A model generated the notes under the pieces. That model saw nothing but the letters and a program-made list of their open reading frames with translations. It made no database searches and was not told the origin of the DNA. The translations under genes and the position numbers were made by a program. A DNA stretch of 15,394 nucleotides from Puniceicoccales bacterium (GTDB lineage: Bacteria > Verrucomicrobiota > Verrucomicrobiia > Opitutales > LL51). The stretch is from positions 1 to 15,394 of the forward strand of contig JAISMD010000040.1 of NCBI GenBank assembly GCA_031276935.1. Reading direction: 5' to 3'. Each line of letters opens with the position of its first letter. Position 1 is the first letter of the stretch. Below, piece by piece: positions 1 to 6,635 of the stretch.

Positions 1-215
1 CCAAGACTCCCCCTTACCCAACCGCTAAATAAATTTACGACGTGCATCAGGGAAAAATCAACGATGGCAACGTAGGCCCCCAATAACACCATCCCTAAAA
101 GGACGACGGCAACGTAGCGACGCATTTCCCTTTGCGTTGGCCAGGACGCTATTTTCAATTCATTTACCGTTTCACTAAAAAATATACCGATTCGCCTTAG
201 TGGATTTTTTTTCAT
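1..215 (-). CDS. secE: Protein translocase subunit SecE, partial (runs off the left edge)
   Basis: SecE is the small membrane subunit of the SecYEG translocon; it clamps SecY for protein export. The minus-strand frame starts at the ATG at 215 and stays open to base 1, giving 71 codons without a stop. The N-terminal part carries the SecE signature: an amphipathic helix FFSETVNELKIASWPTQRE (residues about 12-30), in which the E..ELK..SWPT pattern is diagnostic. One transmembrane segment follows (about residues 35-52), then VDFSLMHVVNLF. The family's short form is about 60-70 residues, so little more than the stop should be missing. It follows tRNA-Trp and tuf on the same strand, the classic tuf-trnW-secE-nusG order, which supports the call. 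Only a weak GAG purine stretch precedes the ATG. Confidence 0.88.
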   Translation of the reverse strand, partial: MKKNPLRRIGIFFSETVNELKIASWPTQREMRRYVAVVLLGMVLLGAYVAIVDFSLMHVVNLFSGWVRGSL

Positions 216-261
216 TACCGTCTCAAATTCATTTTTTCTTTACACTTTTCGCCCTCACTCC

Positions 262-337
262 TGGCAGGAGAAGAGGGTCTCGAACCCCCAACCTACGGTT
301 TTGGAGACCGTTGCTCTTCCAATTGAGCTATTCTCCT
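262..337 (-). tRNA. tRNA-Trp (anticodon CCA)
   Basis: Reading the minus strand, the acceptor stem AGGAGAA pairs with TTCTCCT. The D-arm is GCTC/GAGC, the anticodon arm is ACGGT-CTCCAAA-ACCGT with anticodon CCA, and the T-arm is GGGGG-TTCGAGA-CCCTC. The discriminator is G and the 3' CCA is encoded. Total length is 76 bases. It sits between tuf and secE with no terminator visible on either side, so it is probably processed from a tuf-trnW-secE transcript. Confidence 0.97.
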
Positions 338-389
338 CTCAGGGACAGAAAAGGTCTTCCCGGAAAGCCGTCAATATTTTTTACGATCG

Positions 390-1580
390 CTAGGCGATAA
401 TTTCCGTAATACGCCCCGCACCAATGGTATGGCCACCTTCCCGGATCGCAAAACGCTGTCCTTTTTCCATGGCAATCATTTTCTGCAACTCGAGGGTCAC
501 GTTCAAATTATCCCCCGGCATTACCATTTCCGTTCCCTCCGGGAGAAGTACCACTCCGGTTACATCGGCCGTACCGAAGAAAAATTGTGGCCGATAACCG
601 TTGAAAAACGGTGTATGGCGACCACCCTCATCCTTGGTCAGGACGTAAATTTCCGCCTTTGCCTTGGAGTGGGGGGTAATACTTTTCGGCTTTGCAATGA
701 CCTGTCCCCGTTCCACTTCCTTTTTCTCAAGACCGCGGAGCAGTAAACCCACGTTGTCTCCCGCACGCCCCTCATCGAGTAACTTGCGGAACATCTCAAC
801 GCCGGTGCAAGTCGTCTTTTTCGTCTCGTTTAAACCGACGATTTCAACTTCTTCGCCCACCTTAATTAGACCACGTTCAATGCGTCCCGTCGCCACCGTA
901 CCTCGACCGGTGATGGAAAATACATCTTCAACGGCCATCAAAAACGGTTTATCGATATCCCGTTGCGGCTCGGCAATGTCCCGATCCAGGGCCTCTAAAA
1001 GCTTTCCGATGGCTTCGACACCCTCCGGTTTCCCCTCCAGTGCCGCCAGCGCTGAACCGCGAATGACGGTAATGTCATCGCCCTTAAATTCATACTTTGT
1101 CAGCAAATCACGGACCTCCATTTCCACAAGATCGAGCAATTCCGGATCGTCGAGCAGGTCCACCTTATTCAGAAAAACAACGATCTGCGGTACCCCTACC
1201 TGCCGCGCTAAAAGAATATGTTCCCGAGTCTGAGGCATGGGACCGTCCGCCGCACTCACCACCAATATGGCACCGTCCATCTGTGCCGCACCCGTAATCA
1301 TATTCTTTACGAAATCGGCATGGCCCGGACAGTCCACATGGGCGTAGTGCCTTTTCTCGCTTTCATATTCCACGTGGGAAACGGCGATGGTAACCGTCTT
1401 AGTCGAATCGCGGACCGTACCACCCTTCGTAATATCGGCGTAGGATTTGAATTCGGCTAATCCTTTGTCGGATTGCACTTTGACAAGCGCCGTAGTTAGG
1501 GTCGACTTACCGTGGTCCACGTGACCAATGGTACCCACATTGACGTGGGGTTTCTTTCTTTCGAAGGTTTCTTTTGCCAT
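390..1580 (-). CDS. tuf: Translation elongation factor EF-Tu
   Basis: EF-Tu is the GTPase that delivers aminoacyl-tRNA to the ribosomal A site. The 396 residues match the full family length (about 394). Motifs seen: P-loop GHVDHGKS (19-26), G3 DCPGH (83-87), G4 NKVD (138-141), G5 GSAL (175-178), domain 2 [13 protein letters not shown], and domain 3 [10 protein letters not shown] and the GGHTIGAG end. The switch I effector is unusual: the normal RGITI is KTVTI (61-65), keeping the Mg2+-coordinating Thr (T64) but losing the Arg-Gly pair, and the segment before it is about two residues longer than in E. coli. A domain 3 FRTTDVTG is FGTADVTG. The ATG at 1580 has a good Shine-Dalgarno, AAAGGA. tRNA-Thr lies 66 bases upstream and tRNA-Trp 52 bases downstream, all co-directional. 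Confidence 0.98.
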   Translation of the reverse strand: MAKETFERKKPHVNVGTIGHVDHGKSTLTTALVKVQSDKGLAEFKSYADITKGGTVRDSTKTVTIAVSHVEYESEKRHYAHVDCPGHADFVKNMITGAAQMDGAILVVSAADGPMPQTREHILLARQVGVPQIVVFLNKVDLLDDPELLDLVEMEVRDLLTKYEFKGDDITVIRGSALAALEGKPEGVEAIGKLLEALDRDIAEPQRDIDKPFLMAVEDVFSITGRGTVATGRIERGLIKVGEEVEIVGLNETKKTTCTGVEMFRKLLDEGRAGDNVGLLLRGLEKKEVERGQVIAKPKSITPHSKAKAEIYVLTKDEGGRHTPFFNGYRPQFFFGTADVTGVVLLPEGTEMVMPGDNLNVTLELQKMIAMEKGQRFAIREGGHTIGAGRITEIIA

Positions 1581-1646
1581 TACTATTCCTTTTCTTTAAA
1601 TTTTATTTTCTCTGAATTTTAAAATCAATACTCCGTCGCCCCACGG

Positions 1647-1722
<76 letters not shown>

Positions 1723-1742
1723 TTAATCGACTCCGTTCTTCT

Positions 1743-1771
1743 ACTATAGAGATACCACCTAGGACTCTCGA
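1743..1771 (-). promoter_or_regulatory. Candidate promoter for the tRNA-Thr/tuf unit
   Basis: On the minus strand a -10-like TATAGT (1743-1748) and a -35-like TCGAGA (1766-1771, 4 of 6 to TTGACA) are separated by 17 bases. Transcription would start about 14 bases before tRNA-Thr. The position is right for the promoter of a strong stable-RNA/tuf operon. It is assigned from consensus only. Confidence 0.45.
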
Positions 1772-1909
1772 TGGAATCGAATTTGCAAATCATCCCCACA
1801 ATGGTCAATCTTTATTTTCATATATTTTGCCCTATTTCCATAAAAATTTTTCATCTCCGAGTTCGGGAACCCATTTTAAGGGTACGGAAATTGATTTTCC
1901 CCAATCCGT

Positions 1910-1938
1910 TTGGCTGGTTTTGTTCGATCGAATATAAA
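1910..1938 (+). promoter_or_regulatory. Candidate promoter upstream of the epimerase gene
   Basis: TTGGCT (1910-1915, 4 of 6 to the -35 consensus), a 17-base spacer, then TATAAA (1933-1938, 5 of 6 to the -10 consensus). The -10 is the first base block of the first copy of the 20-bp direct repeat; the second copy offers another TATAAA at 1957-1962. It would give a leader of roughly 80 bases before the GTG at 2026. It is based on consensus only. Confidence 0.35.
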
Positions 1939-1976
1939 ATAAAACCTAACCGCTCCTATAAAATAAAACCTAACCG
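1933..1976. repeat. 20-bp perfect direct repeat, period 24
   Basis: The 20-base unit TATAAAATAAAACCTAACCG occurs at 1933-1952 and again, identical, at 1957-1976, separated by CTCC. It lies between the divergent tuf and epimerase units. It could be paired protein-binding sites, a duplicated promoter element or a recent slippage duplication. Only two copies are present, so it is not an array. Confidence 0.9.
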
Positions 1977-2025
1977 ATGCGAAATAACCTTGACCCCAGG
2001 GGGGAAGTTTTCTAGCCTTCGCACC

Positions 2026-2976
2026 GTGAATATCCTGATTACGGGCGCTGGAGGATACATCGGAAGTCACTGTGCATTGAAACTGGCTTCATCGGGACAT
2101 TCGCTTTTTGCCCTCGATTTTATACGCCCCAATGACACCTCGCTTTTCCAAAAATTTTACGTTGGCGACCAGGGGCACATGGCCTTTACCCAATCCATTT
2201 TCAAGGAAGAACGCATCGAATGTATAATCCATTGCTCCGGAACCTCCAACGTCGGTGCAACGATTAGCGACCCCATTCCCGCCTACTGCAACGATCTCAT
2301 CGGAATGATATTTTTCCTTAAAACCGCTCTGGAAGAAAACGTCAAAAAGCTCATTTTTCTTTCTTCGGTACAGGTCTACGGCAACGTTACCACACTCATG
2401 GCTACGGAAAATACTCCTCCCTGCCCCACCAATACCCATGGGCGAATCAAATTAGCCATTGAACAGTTAATTGAATCGTTGAATATTTCCCATGGGCTGC
2501 GTGCCATCGTACTCCGCATTGGCAATGTGATTGGCATGGACCCTAAAGCTCCCCTATTTCCGCAAAACGGCGATTTAATTTCCAACATCCTCCTCGGGAA
2601 TCACGGGATCCCCATCTTTGGTAATAACTATACCACGTCGGATCATTCCGCGGAACGGGATTTCATCCACGTCAACGATGTGGTCCAGGCCATTCTCCTA
2701 GCCCTACCTAAACTCAACTATGTGACAAAACATACCGTCTATAACATTACCTCCGGGCGTACTTATTCGGTCAAGGAAATCATTAGGGCCATCGAAAATA
2801 TTACCCATCGCACGGTGAGTACCAATTCCCAAGGTGAACGGAGTGGAGAAATCGCACGGCTCGCCATTGATTCCCGCCGCGCCCAAACGGAACTCGATTG
2901 GCACCTGCAATGCCCCCAACTAAATCCCATGATCGAATCCTCCGTAAATTGGCTTAGAAATCACGGGAAATTGTAA
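2026..2976 (+). CDS. GalE-like NAD-dependent epimerase/dehydratase (extended SDR), catalytic Tyr replaced by His
   Basis: Extended short-chain dehydrogenases of the UDP-glucose 4-epimerase type act on nucleotide sugars using tightly bound NAD. I start at the GTG at 2026 because the Rossmann strand begins at once (NILITGAGGYIGSH). The product is 316 residues, close to the family's 310-340. Seen: the dinucleotide motif GAGGYIG (7-13), acidic end of strand 2 (ALD, D31), SSVQVYG with S114 in the catalytic Ser position, GERDFIHVNDVV-type RDFIHVND (211-218), and a C-terminal tail ending in a TELDW-type motif. The active-site YxxxK is HGRIK: the codon is CAT, so Tyr is His138 while Lys142 is kept; the usual NPYG is NTHG. 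Activity may be altered or lost. There are no sugar-pathway neighbours, so the substrate is unknown. No clear Shine-Dalgarno precedes the GTG. Confidence 0.85.
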   Translation: MNILITGAGGYIGSHCALKLASSGHSLFALDFIRPNDTSLFQKFYVGDQGHMAFTQSIFKEERIECIIHCSGTSNVGATISDPIPAYCNDLIGMIFFLKTALEENVKKLIFLSSVQVYGNVTTLMATENTPPCPTNTHGRIKLAIEQLIESLNISHGLRAIVLRIGNVIGMDPKAPLFPQNGDLISNILLGNHGIPIFGNNYTTSDHSAERDFIHVNDVVQAILLALPKLNYVTKHTVYNITSGRTYSVKEIIRAIENITHRTVSTNSQGERSGEIARLAIDSRRAQTELDWHLQCPQLNPMIESSVNWLRNHGKL

Positions 2977-3081
2977 CGATATCGATATTTTATATAAATA
3001 TATATAATACTAGGGAATTCGTCAAAAGACTTTGTAAACGATTCCGGTGCGCGTTCCCCTAAAAAAAGTAAAAAAAAATTA

Positions 3082-3098
3082 TTGAAATCGAATTTCAA
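3082..3098. promoter_or_regulatory. Inverted repeat, candidate operator upstream of mgtE
   Basis: TTGAAAT (3082-3088) and its exact reverse complement ATTTCAA (3092-3098) are separated by CGA. The site ends two bases before the candidate -35 of mgtE at 3101. A perfect 7-bp dyad placed there is typical of a dimeric regulator's site, but no regulator is identified. Confidence 0.4.
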
Positions 3099-3100
3099 GA

Positions 3101-3130
3101 TTGCATCGTGCGCATTTTACAAAATATAAT
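3101..3130 (+). promoter_or_regulatory. Candidate mgtE promoter
   Basis: TTGCAT (3101-3106), an 18-base spacer and a perfect -10 TATAAT (3125-3130). The predicted transcript would begin near 3137, leaving a leader of about 30 bases before the ATG at 3168. That is too short to hold an M-box type Mg2+ riboswitch. Confidence 0.5.
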
Positions 3131-3167
3131 GGTTCCAATGTTTTATTAATAATTCTCCCTTTGTCCA

Positions 3168-4547
3168 ATGCCCGATGTTATTCATAACCATACCGCAGCG
3201 AATAAATTAGATCAGTACTCATTGGATGAACTGATGAGCTTCGCCGATGGTACCCTCGATACCATCGATGCCACAAAACTTTCCAATACTTCTCCCTACG
3301 ACGTCGGTTGTTTCCTCGAACGCCTCGAAGCCGATGATCAACAACTCGTTCTCCGTAAACTCTCCGCCGCCGACGCTTCCCTCGTCCTCGCCGAAATGCA
3401 TTCCCAAGATTCCGCAGAAATTCTATCCGAAATGCGGGATAATCGGGCGGTTAAAATTCTCGAAGAATTGGAACCCGATGATGCCGTCGACCTACTTCTG
3501 AACGTCGAAATACGGGACCGGGAACGGCTCCTTTCTAAGTTACCCAAGGAATTTAGCACAACGATTCGCAATCTGATGTGCTATGACCCCGAAACTGCCG
3601 GTGGAGTCATGACCCCCTACGTAACGACCCTCCGCGATTCCATGACCGTCGACCAGGCGATTCAGTATATTCGTCGGGAAAAAAATGAAACGGAAAATAG
3701 CGACATCCTCTACGTCGTCGACCATCATCGCCGCTTAGTTGGGGAAACCTCCGTCCGCAACCTCATATGGGCCAAGGCACAGGAATCCATCGCCGATATC
3801 ATGGAACGGGATATCCAGGGTATCTGTAAACCGAACGAGTCCAAACAGGACGTCGCCATGACCATGACCGAAACCCATCGCCAAACCTTACCGGTCCTGG
3901 ATAACCAGGGGCGTTTGTTGGGTATCATTACCCACGACGATGTCATCGATATTCTCCATGAAGCGGCGACCTCGGAGATGCAAAAATTATACGGCGCCGG
4001 CGGCGATGAACATATTACGGATAGCGTCTGGTTTAGTGTGGGACGACGCATGCCCTGGCTAGTGATTAACCTACTTTTCACCCTCATCAGTACGAGCGTA
4101 ATCTCCCGCTTCGGTGAACAAATCCAAAAAGCTACCATCCTGGCTGCATTCCTAAATCTAATTACCATTCTGAGTGATAATGCCGGTTCCCAGGTTCTAT
4201 CCATTTCCATTCGCGGGCTAGCCCTGGGAGAATTACTGGCTTCGGACATCAAAAAAATCTACGTAAAGGAGGTCATGAAAGGACTGGTCAATGGTATCAT
4301 CATAGGGAGTTTAGCGGGGATTTTGGCGATGCTCTGGACAAAGAAATTACTCATGGGCATCCTGGTTTTCAGTTCCCTGACCATCAACATGGTCATCGCC
4401 GGCTTACTGGGAGCATTCGTGCCCATCTTTCTTAAAAAAATCAAATTGGATCCCGCCAACAGTTCCATCATCGTTCTAACGGCAATTTTAGAACCGATTT
4501 CCACCATGATCTTTCTCCACATGGGAACGATGTTACTCTTCCGTTGA
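3168..4547 (+). CDS. mgtE: MgtE-family magnesium channel/transporter
   Basis: MgtE proteins are inner-membrane, homodimeric Mg2+ channels gated by a cytosolic Mg2+-sensing domain. The 459 residues match the family (about 450). Order seen: N-terminal superhelical domain (about 15-130, with repeats such as VLAEMHSQDSAEILSEM and ILEELEPDDAVDLL), two CBS domains (about 137-265, with DPETAGGVMTP at 140-150 and LGIITHDDVIDIL at 251-263), a linking helix, and five membrane segments (about 296-457) starting at PWLVINLL. Pore residues depart from the norm: the usual GGNxGxQ is SDNAGSQ (336-342), and the last-helix acidic residue, Asp in Thermus MgtE, is Glu442 at the same spacing from the DP motif. 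Transport is therefore likely, but selectivity may differ. No Shine-Dalgarno is visible. Confidence 0.93.
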   Translation: MPDVIHNHTAANKLDQYSLDELMSFADGTLDTIDATKLSNTSPYDVGCFLERLEADDQQLVLRKLSAADASLVLAEMHSQDSAEILSEMRDNRAVKILEELEPDDAVDLLLNVEIRDRERLLSKLPKEFSTTIRNLMCYDPETAGGVMTPYVTTLRDSMTVDQAIQYIRREKNETENSDILYVVDHHRRLVGETSVRNLIWAKAQESIADIMERDIQGICKPNESKQDVAMTMTETHRQTLPVLDNQGRLLGIITHDDVIDILHEAATSEMQKLYGAGGDEHITDSVWFSVGRRMPWLVINLLFTLISTSVISRFGEQIQKATILAAFLNLITILSDNAGSQVLSISIRGLALGELLASDIKKIYVKEVMKGLVNGIIIGSLAGILAMLWTKKLLMGILVFSSLTINMVIAGLLGAFVPIFLKKIKLDPANSSIIVLTAILEPISTMIFLHMGTMLLFR

Positions 4548-4600
4548 AAGGTTCTCAATGGGGATAGAAATTGGGGTCCCAAAATTTTTAATAAAAAAGT

Positions 4601-4628
4601 TTGACAAGGCCGGGGATGGATTTAGCTT
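4601..4628 (+). promoter_or_regulatory. Candidate rplM-rpsI promoter
   Basis: A perfect -35 TTGACA (4601-4606) lies 42 bases before the rplM start, followed after 16 bases by a poor -10, TAGCTT (4623-4628). Predicted initiation near 4635 leaves a very short leader. Only the -35 is convincing. Confidence 0.35.
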
Positions 4629-4647
4629 GGCGGAGAATACTCGGGGA

Positions 4648-5079
4648 ATGAAAACAACTCTAGTCAGAAAAGAAGATACAAAAAATAAAGCATGGCTTAT
4701 CGTGGATGCTACGGACGTCGTCCTTGGGAAATTAGCGGTGAAGGTCGCGGACGTTCTACGGGGGAAAGACAAGGCAACTTTTACGCCCCACGTGGACAAT
4801 GGGGATTACGTGATTGTTATCAATGCGGATAGGGTGAAAGTTACGGGCAAGAAGGAAGAAGATAAGCAATACATGTTTTATTCCATGCACCTAGGGAATG
4901 AGCGACGGGTTTCCCTCCACGAAATGCGGCGACGGCGTCCGGAGTTCATCATTGAGCATGCCGTTAGGGGAATGCTGCAGAAAAATCGCCTGGCGAATGC
5001 GATGATCCGTAAACTAAAAGTGTACGCCGGAACGGAACATCCCCACGAGGCACAACAACCCAAATTATTGGTAATATAA
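4648..5079 (+). CDS. rplM: 50S ribosomal protein L13
   Basis: L13 is an early-assembly protein of the large ribosomal subunit, binding 23S rRNA. I start at the ATG at 4648 (MKTTLVRKED), giving 143 residues, against 142 in E. coli. An ATG at 4558 is in frame, but it would add 30 residues not seen in the family and would lie upstream of the TTGACA promoter element. Conserved blocks: WLIVDATDVVLGKLA, LRGKDKATFTPHVDNGDYVIVINA, VTGKK, RRPEFIIEHAVRGML, and the ending KLKVYAGTEHPHEAQQP. GGAG lies 12 bases upstream and GGGG immediately upstream. rpsI follows 27 bases later, the usual rplM-rpsI pair. Confidence 0.97.
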   Translation: MKTTLVRKEDTKNKAWLIVDATDVVLGKLAVKVADVLRGKDKATFTPHVDNGDYVIVINADRVKVTGKKEEDKQYMFYSMHLGNERRVSLHEMRRRRPEFIIEHAVRGMLQKNRLANAMIRKLKVYAGTEHPHEAQQPKLLVI

Positions 5080-5101
5080 TGTAAATTGTCGGTAATATAA
5101 T
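5070..5101. repeat. 11-bp direct repeat across the rplM stop
   Basis: GGTAATATAAT occurs at 5070-5080 and 5091-5101, period 21. The first copy contains the rplM stop codon TAA (5077-5079) and the second fills most of the rplM-rpsI gap. It looks like a small tandem duplication. The TATAAT blocks resemble -10 elements, but I see no matching -35. Confidence 0.7.
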
Positions 5102-5106
5102 ACGGT

Positions 5107-5508
5107 ATGATGAGTGAAAATCGGATTGAGTTTTTAGGCACAGGGCGTCGCAAGACGGCGGTAGCTCGGGTAAGGGTTGCCGGTGGCGCGGGACAGATTA
5201 GGGTTAACGAAAAGAGTTTTGAGGAATATTATCCCCAAGAAATAACGCAAAAGATAGCGCTCTCCCCATTGGAAACGGTAGGTTTATTGGGGAAGGTCGA
5301 CATACGGATCAATGTTTTTGGGGGAGGAATTTACGGTCAAGCCGGTGCGGTACGTTTGGGGATTGCCCGTGCGCTCTGCGAAATGGACATTAATCTACGA
5401 CCACTTTTGAAAAAAGCGGGCCACCTAACCCGCGACGGCCGTATGAAGGAACGTAAAAAACCGGGACAACCGGGAGCAAGAAAACGCTTCCAATTTTCAA
5501 AGCGTTAG
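5107..5508 (+). CDS. rpsI: 30S ribosomal protein S9
   Basis: S9 belongs to the small-subunit head; its C-terminal tail reaches the P-site tRNA. The product is 133 residues from the ATG at 5107, or 132 from the adjacent ATG at 5110; the two cannot be separated by sequence. Conserved blocks: FLGTGRRKTAVARVRV near the N terminus, INVFGGGIYGQAGAVRLGIARAL in the middle, and GHLTRDGRMKERKKPGQPGARKRFQFSKR at the end with the characteristic terminal SKR. It forms a transcription unit with rplM. No clear Shine-Dalgarno is present, which fits initiation on mRNA shared with rplM. Confidence 0.97.
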   Translation: MMSENRIEFLGTGRRKTAVARVRVAGGAGQIRVNEKSFEEYYPQEITQKIALSPLETVGLLGKVDIRINVFGGGIYGQAGAVRLGIARALCEMDINLRPLLKKAGHLTRDGRMKERKKPGQPGARKRFQFSKR

Positions 5509-5573
5509 TGTTAATCGGGATTTGCTTCGCGTTTCACAGATTAAAGCGTAACGGAAGGCGAATATTCAACGCG

Positions 5574-5616
5574 CTAAAAAAGTTTCCTTTTTAGTTTACG
5601 GTCGGAAGCATTCCGA
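5574..5616 (+). terminator. Possible weak terminator or hairpin pair after rpsI
   Basis: Two small hairpins lie in the rpsI-fabD gap. CTAAAAAAG (5574-5582) pairs with CTTTTTAG (5587-5594) with one bulged A, and is followed by TTTACGG. TCGGAA (5602-5607) pairs perfectly with TTCCGA (5611-5616). Neither is GC-rich with a clean U tract, so termination here is uncertain. Confidence 0.3.
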
Positions 5617-5638
5617 TTCCTGGGAAAAATAATATAAT
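5611..5638 (+). promoter_or_regulatory. Candidate fabD promoter
   Basis: A perfect TATAAT (5633-5638) lies 16 bases after TTCCGA (5611-5616, 3 of 6 to the -35 consensus). It would leave a leader of about 73 bases before the fabD ATG. The -35 hexamer overlaps the right arm of the hairpin at 5602-5616. Confidence 0.35.
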
Positions 5639-5717
5639 CGTTAATTTCCGGAAGAAAAAGCGATCTTTCCAGAAAGAACTGGACACATTGGGCAATTGAA
5701 TTAGTCATCAATTTTCG

Positions 5718-6635
5718 ATGAAAAAGGTCGGATTACTCTTCCCGGGACAGGGCACGCAGGAAATTGGTATGGGGCGTTCCCTGGTGGAACACTCGGAAAC
5801 GGCGGCGAAATTGTTTCAAGAGGCAAGCAATGTCGTGGGCTACGATTTGAGCAAACTGTGCTTCGAAGGCCCCATGGAAACGCTGACGAAAAGTCGTTAC
5901 TGTCAACCGGCTTTATTTGTACACCAGTTCGCTGCGGCACAGGTCCTGCGGGAACGGATCGCCGGCGATGAAATCGGATTGGCCATGGGACTCAGCATCG
6001 GCGAACTAACGGCACTGGCAATCGCCGAGGTAGTTGATTTTAGGACGGGCCTGAGGATCGCACAAAAGCGGGGCGATTTCATCCAAGCAGCCTGCGATAT
6101 GAGTGATGGGGCCATGGTTTCCATTCTGGGAGCACCCTTCGATTCCGTACAAAAACTGTGCAATCTATGCGACGTTGAATTATCAAACATCAACGGTCCC
6201 GGACAGGTTGTACTGGTCGGAGAACGGCAGAAAATTAATACGGCAGCGGAAATGGCAGCCGAAGTAACGGGCGGGAAAGCGGTAATTCTCAATGTCGCGG
6301 GGGCATTTCACAGTTCCTTTATGAAACCGGCCCAGGAACGTTTCGGAGAATTTCTCAAAAAAATAAAATTTCGTGCACCTCGCATCCAATGGGTCAGCAA
6401 TGTGACGGGCAAAGTAGAATGGAACCCGGTAACAATTCAGGAACTGTGTATCCAACAGATCGTTTCTCCGGTACGCTGGTGGGACTGTATGTGTACGGCA
6501 AAACGGGAAGGTTTTCAGTATTTTTATCAATGCGGAACGGGGAAAACACTCGTCAACATGGCGAAGCGCATTGACAATGAATTCAAGGTCCTACCCTTTG
6601 GGAAACATGAAGATAGTGTCCAGTTCGAAACCTAG
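5718..6635 (+). CDS. fabD: Malonyl-CoA:ACP transacylase
   Basis: FabD moves malonyl from CoA to acyl carrier protein, supplying the extender for type II fatty-acid synthesis in the cytoplasm. The 305 residues match the family (about 310). Seen: FPGQGTQ (8-14, oxyanion Gln), nucleophile Ser93 in GLSIGEL (the family's GHSLGE, with Leu for His, a variant known in FabD proteins), the substrate-carboxylate Arg in KRGDF (R118), SNINGPGQVVLVG (156-168), catalytic His198 in GAFHSSFM, and PVRWWD near the C terminus. The start ATG gives the canonical MKKVGLLFPGQG end. It stands alone rather than with other fab genes and overlaps ispH by 29 bases. No Shine-Dalgarno is obvious. Confidence 0.96.
   Translation: MKKVGLLFPGQGTQEIGMGRSLVEHSETAAKLFQEASNVVGYDLSKLCFEGPMETLTKSRYCQPALFVHQFAAAQVLRERIAGDEIGLAMGLSIGELTALAIAEVVDFRTGLRIAQKRGDFIQAACDMSDGAMVSILGAPFDSVQKLCNLCDVELSNINGPGQVVLVGERQKINTAAEMAAEVTGGKAVILNVAGAFHSSFMKPAQERFGEFLKKIKFRAPRIQWVSNVTGKVEWNPVTIQELCIQQIVSPVRWWDCMCTAKREGFQYFYQCGTGKTLVNMAKRIDNEFKVLPFGKHEDSVQFET

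Larger units (their letters stand above)
1723..2025. other. Divergent intergenic region (303 bases)
   Basis: This AT-rich stretch separates the minus-strand tRNA-Thr/tuf unit from the plus-strand epimerase gene. It contains the tRNA-Thr promoter candidate, a 20-bp direct repeat and a possible forward promoter. The epimerase frame stays open upstream to an ATG at 1771, but those 85 codons show no family similarity I recognise and cross the tRNA-Thr promoter. I therefore treat the stretch as noncoding. No terminator is evident. Confidence 0.6.

Noticed and set aside
664..1233. Long plus-strand open frame opposite tuf
   Set aside because: It is a shadow of the highly conserved EF-Tu gene, Ser/Arg-rich with no recognisable domain.
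1933..1976. Direct repeats as a CRISPR-like array
   Set aside because: There are only two copies, a 4-base spacer and an AT-rich unit with no dyad. No cas genes are in the window.
2977..3081. AT-rich palindromic stretch after the epimerase gene as a terminator
   Set aside because: ATATCGATAT and the TATA runs form no GC stem. A longer imperfect pairing (GGAATtCG with CGATTCC near 3013-3045) lacks a U tract.
4259..4582. Minus-strand frame opposite mgtE
   Set aside because: It is a shadow of the membrane-domain coding sequence. No start context or family resemblance.
4571..4589. TTGGGGTCCCAA followed by AAATTTTT as an mgtE terminator
   Set aside because: The stem would be at most 4 bp with a reasonable loop, and the T run is short. 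Not strong enough to call.
4558..4647. Upstream in-frame ATG giving a 30-residue extension of L13
   Set aside because: The extension has no match to L13, and the stretch contains a TTGACA promoter element. The ATG at 4648 gives the expected length.
5718..6635. FabD nucleophile motif reads GLSIGE rather than GHSLGE
   Set aside because: Leu at this position is, to my knowledge, a common FabD variant (plant and several bacterial enzymes). Ser93, Arg118 and His198 are intact, so it is not treated as unusual.
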